This document shows, in pieces, positions 1 to 6,872 of a stretch of 64,000 bases of DNA; the first letter of the stretch is position 1; each line of letters opens with the position of its first letter. The stretch is from Alphaproteobacteria bacterium. GTDB taxonomy: Bacteria > Pseudomonadota > Alphaproteobacteria > Micropepsales > Micropepsaceae. The stretch lies in the NCBI GenBank assembly GCA_016124385.1, contig WGNU01000005.1, forward strand, positions 248,001 to 312,000, given 5' to 3'. Position numbers and translations under genes: made by a program. The notes below the pieces were generated by a model. The model searched no databases and was not told where the DNA came from. It saw only the letters and a program-made list of their open reading frames with translations.

Positions 1-1
1 C

Positions 2-571
2 GACCGGATCGATCTGCGCGGCGTCGGCGGCCGCCGGATCAAGGATCATTGGGCCGAGGGGCCGCGCACCTATCTGGGGCTGATGGTCGCCGGATTTCCG
101 AACCTATTCACGATCACCGGGCCGGGCAGCCCGTCGGTCTTGACGAACATGATCAATTCCATCGAGCAGCACGTGGAGTGGATCGCCGATTGCCTGGTGT
201 CGCTGAACCAGCGTCAACAGACGAGCATCGAGGCGAGCGAGGAGGCCGAAGCCGCCTGGTGCCGGCATGTCGCCGAAGCGGTGACGCCGACACTGATGCC
301 GCAGGCGAACAGCTGGTACATGGGCGCGAACGTTCCCGGCAAGCCGCGCATGTTCATGCCCTATGCGGGCGGCCTCAACACCTACACGGAAATCTGCCGC
401 CAGGTCGCCGCCAAGGATTACGAGGGCTTCGTCATCCGCAAGGGCGACCGCGTGCTCTCGGAATCGCGCGTCTTCACCTCCCATCCGCCGATGCCGGAGA
501 TCCCGGAAAAACTGATGCCGATCGTCGTCGAGCGTCTGACCGCTGCGGGCCTGATGCCGGCGGCGCAGTAG
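2..571 (+). CDS. Baeyer-Villiger / flavin-containing monooxygenase, C-terminal part
   Basis: The reading frame is open from the left edge, so only the last 189 residues are present. The protein reads through a motif with WAEGPRTYLGLMVAGFPNLF followed by TGPGSPSVLTNM, which is characteristic of the C-terminal half of class B flavoprotein monooxygenases of the cyclohexanone/phenylacetone monooxygenase family. These enzymes use FAD and NADPH in the cytosol to insert oxygen into ketones. The FAD- and NADPH-binding motifs lie outside the window, so the substrate cannot be judged. The first in-frame ATG (position 83) lies inside the conserved region and is not the start. After the usual end of the family there is an extra tail of about 45 residues with a KGDRVLSESRVF stretch. 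A gap of about 200 bp separates it from the next gene. Confidence 0.85.
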   Translation, partial: DRIDLRGVGGRRIKDHWAEGPRTYLGLMVAGFPNLFTITGPGSPSVLTNMINSIEQHVEWIADCLVSLNQRQQTSIEASEEAEAAWCRHVAEAVTPTLMPQANSWYMGANVPGKPRMFMPYAGGLNTYTEICRQVAAKDYEGFVIRKGDRVLSESRVFTSHPPMPEIPEKLMPIVVERLTAAGLMPAAQ

Positions 572-704
572 CTCCGGCTCGCCCGCCACGGGTTGGACCG
601 CCCATTCGGGGGCGGGGCCTCATCCCGCGAGCATCGGCGGACGCCGTCCGCCGAGGTCGAAAACTAAGGGCGGCAGGCGGCTTCAAGATTGAAAAGTCCC
701 CTCT

Positions 705-734
705 AGTGTGAGGACGAAATTTTTCTGTCACACT
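705..734. promoter_or_regulatory. Inverted repeat AGTGTGA-N16-TCACACT upstream of the glutaminase fusion
   Basis: Seven-base perfect arms at 705-711 and 728-734 flank a T-rich spacer, about 40 bp before the glutaminase start. The arms resemble the TGTGA/TCACA half sites of CRP-type regulators, but the 16-base spacing is not the 6 bases CRP needs. It could be an operator for an unidentified dimeric regulator, or chance. Confidence 0.25.
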
Positions 735-775
735 TCGCCGGGCGAGCGTAATCGGCGGCGGGTTTTCGGGGGGCG

Positions 776-2632
776 ATGGAGCAGGGCATCACGGACTTGG
801 AGGCGGTCGAGGCATCCGAAGGCCCGATCAAGACCTACCTTCTCGAGCTGCTGGAAGAGGTCCGGCGCGTCCAGGGCGGCGACGTTGCGACCTATATTCC
901 CGAACTGGCGAAGGCCAACCCCAAGTGGCTGGGCGTGTGTATCGCGACCGTCGACGGTCACGTCTACACGGCAGGCGACGCGGACGTGCCCTTCACGATC
1001 CAGTCGGTCTCGAAGCCCTTCCTCTATGGTCTCGCGCTCGAACAGCGCGGCCGCGACGATGTGCTCAGGCATGTCGGCGTCGAGCCGACGGGCGAAGCCT
1101 TCAACGCGATCGTTCTCGATGAGGAGAACAACCGCCCCTACAACCCGATGGTCAACGCGGGCGCGATCGCGGTGTCCGCGCTCGTCAAGGGCGCGACCTA
1201 CGCCGAGCGGCGCGAGACGATGCGCGCGCTGCTGGAACGCTTCGCCGGACACGCGCTCGCGATCGATGAGACGGTCTTTCAGTCCGAGCGCGAGACGGGC
1301 GAGCGCAACAAGGCGATCGCCGCGCTGATGGACCGCGCCTCCATGCTGGAGGGCGACCGCGACGAAATCCTCGATCTCTATTTCAGCCAATGCTCCGTGT
1401 TGGTCACGTGCCGCGATCTGGCGCTGATGGCCGCGACGCTCGCGAATGGCGGCGTCCAGCCGGTCACGCAAATGCGCGCGCTGTCATCGGACTACATCCA
1501 CGACGTGCTGACGGTGATGAACTCCTGCGGCATGTACAATTACGCCGGTCAATGGTCCTACGAGGTGGGCGTGCCCGCCAAGAGCGGGGTTTCCGGCAGC
1601 ATCATGGCGGCCGTGCCCGGCCAGATCGGCATCGCGGCGTTCGCGCCGCCGCTTGACCGCCTCGGCAACAGCGTGCGCGGCATCGTGGCGTGCAAGCGCA
1701 TCGCCGCCGATTTCGGCCTCCACGTCTTTCGCGCCTCGCCCGACGCGGGCGCCGCGATCCGCAGCGAGGCGACGGGTGCCGAGATGCGCTCCAAGCGCCG
1801 CCGCAGCGCCAGCGAGCGCGAGATCCTCGACGGCTGCGGCGAGCGCATCGGCATCATCGAGGCGCAGGGCGGGCTCTTCTTCGGCTCGACCGAGAAACTG
1901 CTCCGCACCGTCAACCGGATGCGGCCGGACCACGATTTCCTCATCATCGATTTCCGGCGCGTCTATCAGGCGGACGCGGCGGCCGTGGCGCTGATCCTGA
2001 GGCTCGCGCGCGAGGCGGGCCACGCGACGCTGCTCTTCGCGCATATCAGCCCCGCCGGTTTCATGCGGAATCTGCATTCCGGCCTCTGCGAGACGGGGCA
2101 CGAGCCGATGCTCTTTCCCAGCCGCGACCTCGCGCTCGAATGGTGCGAGGATCAGCTGATCGCGCAACACCCCGCGCCCCGCGCGGAGGATCAGTTCGCC
2201 CTGAAATACATCGACCTCTTCAAGGATTTCTCGGTCGAGGATTTGCACGTGCTCGAAGGCATCGCGCAGGCGCTGGTCTTCGAGGCCGGCCAGCAGATCC
2301 TGCGCGAGGGCGATGTCGGCCACAGCTTCCTCGTGATCGCGCAGGGCTCGGCGAGCGTGCGCCTCAGGCTCGACGGCGAGCGGGCGGTGCGCGTTGCCAC
2401 CGTGGGCGCGGGCGGCGCGATCGGCGACCTCGCGCTGCTCGACGGCGGGCGCCGTTCTGCCGACGTCGTCGCCGACCGGCGCACGCTCTGTTACGCGTTC
2501 TCGATCGAGGCCCTAAAGGCGCACGCGACGCGCAACCCCGAGCTGTGGACCGCGATCCTCACCAACCTCGCGCATGATCTCTCAGCGCGCCTGCGCAGCG
2601 CCAATAGCCACATCCGCTCGCTCGAACGCTGA
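776..2632 (+). CDS. glsA: Glutaminase A fused to STAS and cyclic-nucleotide-binding domains
   Basis: Residues about 20-320 are a serine-dependent glutaminase of the beta-lactamase/penicillin-binding fold (glutamine to glutamate plus ammonia, cytosolic). The catalytic S-x-x-K is S77-V-S-K80, and the family motif NPMVNAGAI follows. Residues about 355-465 form a STAS (anti-sigma-factor-antagonist-like) domain. Residues about 480-618 form a cNMP-binding domain with a phosphate-binding cassette GDLALLDGGRRSADV, in which the usual ribose-contacting Glu is Asp. A stand-alone bacterial glutaminase is about 310 residues, so half of this protein is regulatory. The likely job is a glutaminase gated by a cyclic nucleotide, with an adenylate cyclase encoded 4 kb downstream. 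Enzyme identity is strong. Allosteric control by cAMP is inference. Confidence 0.9.
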   Translation: MEQGITDLEAVEASEGPIKTYLLELLEEVRRVQGGDVATYIPELAKANPKWLGVCIATVDGHVYTAGDADVPFTIQSVSKPFLYGLALEQRGRDDVLRHVGVEPTGEAFNAIVLDEENNRPYNPMVNAGAIAVSALVKGATYAERRETMRALLERFAGHALAIDETVFQSERETGERNKAIAALMDRASMLEGDRDEILDLYFSQCSVLVTCRDLALMAATLANGGVQPVTQMRALSSDYIHDVLTVMNSCGMYNYAGQWSYEVGVPAKSGVSGSIMAAVPGQIGIAAFAPPLDRLGNSVRGIVACKRIAADFGLHVFRASPDAGAAIRSEATGAEMRSKRRRSASEREILDGCGERIGIIEAQGGLFFGSTEKLLRTVNRMRPDHDFLIIDFRRVYQADAAAVALILRLAREAGHATLLFAHISPAGFMRNLHSGLCETGHEPMLFPSRDLALEWCEDQLIAQHPAPRAEDQFALKYIDLFKDFSVEDLHVLEGIAQALVFEAGQQILREGDVGHSFLVIAQGSASVRLRLDGERAVRVATVGAGGAIGDLALLDGGRRSADVVADRRTLCYAFSIEALKAHATRNPELWTAILTNLAHDLSARLRSANSHIRSLER

Positions 2633-2813
2633 TCAGTCTCGCCGCACGGGGTGCGCCTTGGGGTATCGCACGGCGTGCGCATTTCGCCCGGACCCGGAAT
2701 AACGCCCGGTTCTCTGCCGGTTTTTTCAGTTGAGCGGCGCGCGAACTTGGAGCTAAGGACAGCGCTCGATCTCCCCGACCAGGGCGCTCCGCCCGCAGAC
2801 GGCTCACCCCTCC

Positions 2814-4262
2814 ATGCTCTTCATCTACGCCGCCATCGCCGGGCTCTTAATCGGGTTGCGGGTCTGGGGGCAGCCCCTGATCCGCGTCGAACTGCCCGAG
2901 CCGGCTGCCTCGATCGCGATTGTCGCGCTCGGCTTCGCCATCGCGATTGCCCTCGCGGTGCTGGTCGATGCCCTGATCCGCCGGCTCTATTGGCGCGCCT
3001 ATTTCGCCGCGGTGCGCGGCTATCAGGCGCCCGCACTCCTGCGCGATCTGACGACGGCGGTGCTCTTGGTGCTGGCCGTCTCGATCTGGCTTTACGTCGA
3101 TCTCGATTTCTCGCCCGTCGGCCTGCTCGCGGCCTCGGGCGCGACGGTTGTCGTCATCGGTCTTGCGCTCCAGACGATCATCCTCGATGTCTTCAGCGGC
3201 CTCTCGATCAGCCTTGACCGTACCTATAAGATCGGCGACTGGCTGACCGTCTTCGCCGAGCCGATGCGCGAAAGCTCGCTCTACGGCAAGGTCGAGGGCA
3301 TGTCGTGGCGCTGCACGACGCTGCGCCTGGAGGACGGGCGGACGGTCCTCCTGCCCAACCGGGTGGTGACGTCGAACCCCGTCATCAATCATTCGAGCCC
3401 CAAGACGCCCAAGCGCCTCAGCGTCGAGATCTGCCTCGACGTGCGCATTCCCGCCCAGCGTGCGATCCGCTTGCTGCTGGGCGAAACCTACCGCGTGCTG
3501 CACGCGCGCGGCTTCTGCGTCGATCCCGCGCCCAGCGTCCTGCTTGCCCGCGTCAACCGGGACGAGAGCGACTATGTCGTGCGCTTTTACGCCGATCCCG
3601 ATCTGATCAGCCCCTCGCAGGCCTGCTCGCGCGTGCTCGCCGCGCTGCACGACGCGGCGGCGCGCGCGCGTCTGCCGCGCCCGGTCCAGCACATCGAGCT
3701 GAGCGAGCCCTCGACCGCGCGGGTCGAGGAGGATCTAACGGCCAGGGAAGCGCTCGAAGCCATTCCGCTCTTCGCCGAGACGCTGAACACGGAACAACTG
3801 CGCGCGCTCGCCCTGCGCTGCAGCCCGGTCACCTATCACCAGGGCGCGGTTCTGATGACGCAGGGTGCGGAGGAAAGCTCGATGGCCGTCATCCTCGAGG
3901 GCGCCGCGCGTGTGACGGTCTCGACCAACGGCCCCGACAGCGCCGCCGAGGTCGCCGTGCTCTGCAACGGCGACATCGTGGGCGAGATGTCCTTGATGAC
4001 CGGCGCGCCGCGCAGCGCGACCGTGACGGCGCTCACGCCCTTGCGGGCGCTCGTCATCACGAAGGACGCGATCGAGCATCTCTTCGAGACCGCGCCCGAA
4101 TTGCTGGAACGCTTCAGCAAGATCCTGGCGGCCCGCGACGCGCAGCTTCACGCGCGGCGCGACGAGGCCGAGCAATGGGCGATCGGGGAACGCGATCTCT
4201 TGAGCGTGATGCGCACGTTCTTCGCGCGCACCTTCGCGGGCAACGACCGCCGGCTCAACTGA
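2814..4262 (+). CDS. MscS-family channel with C-terminal cyclic-nucleotide-binding domain
   Basis: Inner-membrane protein of 482 residues. Hydrophobic segments lie near residues 1-18, 30-55, 78-95 and 100-130. The last one runs into the Gly/Ala-rich pore helix and the MscS signature region (VVVIGLALQTIILDVFSGL, then ISLDRTYKIGDWL). A soluble beta domain follows to about residue 290. Residues about 320-440 are a cNMP-binding domain with an intact cassette GEMSLMTGAPRSATV. This is the architecture of the bacterial cyclic-nucleotide-gated (bCNG) subfamily of MscS, whose characterised members often open to cAMP rather than to membrane tension. It follows the glutaminase fusion on the same strand after a 181 bp gap, and its stop lies 24 bp from the convergent FecR gene. 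Family assignment is firm. Ligand and ion selectivity are unknown. Confidence 0.88.
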   Translation: MLFIYAAIAGLLIGLRVWGQPLIRVELPEPAASIAIVALGFAIAIALAVLVDALIRRLYWRAYFAAVRGYQAPALLRDLTTAVLLVLAVSIWLYVDLDFSPVGLLAASGATVVVIGLALQTIILDVFSGLSISLDRTYKIGDWLTVFAEPMRESSLYGKVEGMSWRCTTLRLEDGRTVLLPNRVVTSNPVINHSSPKTPKRLSVEICLDVRIPAQRAIRLLLGETYRVLHARGFCVDPAPSVLLARVNRDESDYVVRFYADPDLISPSQACSRVLAALHDAAARARLPRPVQHIELSEPSTARVEEDLTAREALEAIPLFAETLNTEQLRALALRCSPVTYHQGAVLMTQGAEESSMAVILEGAARVTVSTNGPDSAAEVAVLCNGDIVGEMSLMTGAPRSATVTALTPLRALVITKDAIEHLFETAPELLERFSKILAARDAQLHARRDEAEQWAIGERDLLSVMRTFFARTFAGNDRRLN

Positions 4263-4280
4263 GGGCGGGGCCGAAGGAAA

Positions 4281-4293
4281 GCGGCTTAGCCGC
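4281..4293. terminator. Short hairpin whose loop is the FecR-gene stop codon
   Basis: GCGGC at 4281-4285 pairs with GCCGC at 4289-4293. The three loop bases are the stop codon of the minus-strand FecR gene. On the minus strand the stem is followed by TTTCCTT. It lies between two convergent genes and could act as a weak bidirectional terminator, but a 5-bp stem is short. Confidence 0.25.
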
Positions 4294-5104
4294 CTTCGCC
4301 TTCATAATAATACTCGTGGTCGCACTCGTAGCCGCCTTCGCCCTCACCTTCGCCTTCATCTGGAATGTCGTCCATGATCGAGACGATGGAGCGCGAGGCG
4401 AGCTCTTCGGTCAGGTCCGCGTAGTCGATATCGCTGCCGCCGTCCGGCTCCCACGGCGTCTCGGCGAAATGGAAGCCATAGAGCGGGAACGAGGCGGCCG
4501 AGATCACGGTGTCGATCGCGCCTTCCCAGGTGTTGGGGCCGATCACGGTGCCGTCGCCCTTGACGACGATGTAATCGCCCGGCGTCTTCAATTCGACGAC
4601 CGTGCCGTCCTCCAGCGTGATGAAGGCGCTGCCCTCATCGAGGATGAGCACGAGGTCGCCCGCGATCAGGATGAAGTCGATCACCGTGCCGCGCACGCCG
4701 ATCGTCGCGACCGGCGTCTTGACGGTGTAGCTCGCGGGGTCCTGCGAGCCGGAGATGAAGCGGAACGCGCCCCGGCTCGCCTCCAGCACGACGTCGCCCT
4801 GCGTACGGTCGGGATCGTAGACGAAGCGGTCGAGCTTGACGGCCGCGTTCGGCCCGATACTGAGCGAGGTCTGGTCGAGGAACAGCAATTGCGCCGTGCT
4901 CTTCTCGCCGGTTTCGATCAGCTGGTTTTGATAGACGTTCGCGCCGACCCGCGTGACTTCCGTCTGGCCGTTGATCTCGGACCGCACGTCGTTCTTGATC
5001 GCGGCCGCGACGCCGATCTGAGGCGTCGACGCACTGGCCGCACCGCCAAGGCCGAGCGCGAACAGCATCGCCCCCGCGCCCAGAGTCGCCATTAACGGTC
5101 TCAT
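4286..5104 (-). CDS. Exported FecR-domain protein with Glu/Gly-rich tail
   Basis: I chose the ATG at 5104, not the one at 5143. It has a strong Shine-Dalgarno (AGGTGGGG) just upstream and gives a clean signal peptide (MRPLMATLGAGAMLFALGLG, with cleavage near ASAS-TP). Mature residues about 30-170 form a FecR domain, including the QLLFLDQTSLSIGPNA and VKTPVATIGVRGT motifs typical of the family. The fold is all-beta and probably periplasmic. This is not the classical FecR anti-sigma factor: there is no N-terminal anti-sigma region or neighbouring ECF sigma gene. The C-terminus is a low-complexity acidic run with repeated EG dipeptides and a YYY. It is divergent from the TPR/outer-membrane gene. 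FecR-domain proteins of this type often neighbour CHASE2 cyclases, as here. Function is unknown. Confidence 0.8.
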   Translation of the reverse strand: MRPLMATLGAGAMLFALGLGGAASASTPQIGVAAAIKNDVRSEINGQTEVTRVGANVYQNQLIETGEKSTAQLLFLDQTSLSIGPNAAVKLDRFVYDPDRTQGDVVLEASRGAFRFISGSQDPASYTVKTPVATIGVRGTVIDFILIAGDLVLILDEGSAFITLEDGTVVELKTPGDYIVVKGDGTVIGPNTWEGAIDTVISAASFPLYGFHFAETPWEPDGGSDIDYADLTEELASRSIVSIMDDIPDEGEGEGEGGYECDHEYYYEGEGG

Positions 5105-5309
5105 GGTCCCCACCTGAATCCCCGCCGATTGTGTATCATTCATTACTGTCGATGACTTGGCAATGGGCGGTATTTCGTCCGCACACGGCGAGTTCGCATG
5201 CCGAATTTTTGAGCAGTCCTTTTTGTGTTGATAGTTTCACAATGCCACTGGCGCGCTCCGGGCGCCTATGGAATCATTGTCATTGGGGCGTTGCACAAGG
5301 GTGGGGCGA

Positions 5310-6452
5310 ATGCAGCGGGGGTGGCCGGCGACATGCGCCTTGGGCGTGGTCTTTTTGGCTGCGCTGTCGCTGGTGCCGGTACACGCCGCCGGACGCGTGT
5401 CGCAGGAACAGCGCGATCTGTACATGCAGATCATGCAGGACCCCGAGAATTCCGAGCTCAATCTGCGCTATGCGCGCGGCGCGGAAGCCGAGGGCCAGCC
5501 GCGCCTGGCGCTCGCGGCCTATGAGCGCGTGCTGCTGAACGATCCCGACAATGAGGAGGCGCGCGAAGGCTATCAGCGCGTGCGCCGGCTCCTGCAGCCG
5601 CCCTCGACGCAGGTGCGCCTTCAGGTCGGTGCGGGCGTCGATACCAATCCGCGCAACGATCAGGACAGCAGCAGCGATGAGGTCGTCATTCTCCTTATCG
5701 GTGACATCCGCGACGAGCGCCCAATCGACACGATGCGCTGGCGCACCTCGGCGAATCTGTCGGCGGAATACACGACCGGCAATGAGGATCTGAACTACGG
5801 TTATCTCGGCGCACGCACGGGTCCGCTCTTCGACGTGAGTCCGGGCGTCACGGTCTATCCCTCCTTCGGCGGCGGCGTCGCCTCGCTGGACGAGCGGCTC
5901 TACTTCGCCGAGACCTTCGCCGGCCTTGCGATGGAAGGCCGCTTCGGCGGCGTCTTCGAGCGCGTGCGGCTTGGTATTGGCTATCGTTCCTACGGCGAGG
6001 ATATGACCGCCGATCAGGGCTTCTTCGCCGATCTCGTCGGGCAGATCTATTTCCCAGATGCGTTCGGCTTAAAGGGTGTGGCGGTGCTCGCACCCTGGGC
6101 ACGCTGGAGCGGTATCGACGGCACCGTCATCAACGGGCTCAACGAGGAAGTCTCGCCCGCCCGCTACGTCGAATGGGGCCTGGAGGCGGGCTACTACATC
6201 ACCGTAATTGACGACGTGACGCTCGGCGTCACGGTACGCGGCCGCGAGCGGCTGTTCCTCAAGACTGATACCGGCGGCGACAAGCGGAACGATTTCTACG
6301 TCTCGCCCGGCCTCAATGTGAAGATTGCCGAGGTGCTGCCCTGCGCGTGCGATGTGATCCTCGACTATCGCTACCGCTGGAACGATTCGAACGATGATCA
6401 GTCCGACTATGTCGGCGACCGCTTCATCGTCTCATTCGCGACGCGCTTCTAG
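5310..6452 (+). CDS. TPR-containing outer-membrane beta-barrel protein
   Basis: The start at 5310 is preferred over 5268 because the signal peptide (MQRGWPATCALGVVFLAALS, cleaved near VHA-AG) begins there and a GGGGCGA lies just upstream. After cleavage, residues about 30-90 contain TPR-like helices (the LALAAYERVLLNDPDNEEA pattern). The remaining roughly 290 residues alternate hydrophobic and aromatic residues in beta-strand periodicity and end in SFATRF, with a C-terminal Phe as in outer-membrane barrels. N-terminal TPR plus C-terminal barrel resembles the surface-lipoprotein assembly modifier (Slam/DUF560) class, though I cannot confirm membership. It is divergent from the FecR-domain gene with about 200 bp between them, and convergent with the DUF3307 gene, with which it shares a CTAG at the stops. 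Confidence 0.7.
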   Translation: MQRGWPATCALGVVFLAALSLVPVHAAGRVSQEQRDLYMQIMQDPENSELNLRYARGAEAEGQPRLALAAYERVLLNDPDNEEAREGYQRVRRLLQPPSTQVRLQVGAGVDTNPRNDQDSSSDEVVILLIGDIRDERPIDTMRWRTSANLSAEYTTGNEDLNYGYLGARTGPLFDVSPGVTVYPSFGGGVASLDERLYFAETFAGLAMEGRFGGVFERVRLGIGYRSYGEDMTADQGFFADLVGQIYFPDAFGLKGVAVLAPWARWSGIDGTVINGLNEEVSPARYVEWGLEAGYYITVIDDVTLGVTVRGRERLFLKTDTGGDKRNDFYVSPGLNVKIAEVLPCACDVILDYRYRWNDSNDDQSDYVGDRFIVSFATRF

Positions 6453-6832
6453 ACGATCACGAGTGCGGCCAGCATCGCGCCATAGGTGAGATGGTGCGCC
6501 ATCTGATCGATGCCGAGCGCCTGCCAGAACGCGTAATCCTCGGTCGACAACGTATAGGCTTTCACGGTTTGCTCCTTCGTCCAGTCGAGCAGGTAGTGGA
6601 CGGCGAACTCGCCCGCCATCAGAACGCCGATGAGCCAGACCGGCGGCGCGAGCAGCAGCATCGCCGGGATTGAGCCCACCGCGTGCAGGCCCGCATGCAG
6701 GAGGCCGCCCGGATGCAGGAACGTGCCTTTGTGGCGGCGCTGATATTTCAACTGGAGCAGGTAGTCGCAGAGATAGTGTTTGAGCTGGAACAGCGCGTAG
6801 CTTTGAAGCAGCAGCCAGGGCTCCTCGATCAT
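6449..6832 (-). CDS. DUF3307 family integral membrane protein
   Basis: Predicted protein of 127 residues beginning MIEEPWLLLQSYALFQLKHY. A longer in-frame extension up to 7006 is Arg/Ser-rich and overlaps the cyclase gene in another frame, so I reject it. The protein has about four hydrophobic stretches and a His-rich pattern (LKHYLCDYLLQ, HPGGLLHAGLHAVGS, HYLLDWTKEQ, DQMAHHLTYG) that matches the DUF3307 family of small membrane proteins, whose function is unknown. It lies 40 bp downstream of the adenylate cyclase gene on the same strand, so the two are probably co-transcribed. Its stop codon shares four bases with the stop of the convergent outer-membrane gene. Confidence 0.75.
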   Translation of the reverse strand: MIEEPWLLLQSYALFQLKHYLCDYLLQLKYQRRHKGTFLHPGGLLHAGLHAVGSIPAMLLLAPPVWLIGVLMAGEFAVHYLLDWTKEQTVKAYTLSTEDYAFWQALGIDQMAHHLTYGAMLAALVIV

Positions 6833-6872
6833 CGTACCGCCCGCTGCCTGGGAGAATCTGGGCGCGCCGGTC

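Noticed and set aside
2706..2726. CCGG-N7-CCGG followed by six T, possible terminator after the glutaminase gene
   Set aside because: A 4-bp stem is too weak to call a terminator, and the following gene is on the same strand.
3305..5095. Plus-strand frame of about 600 codons across the channel and FecR genes
   Set aside because: Spans two genes on opposite strands, has no domain, and its first half is out of frame with the MscS/cNMP protein.
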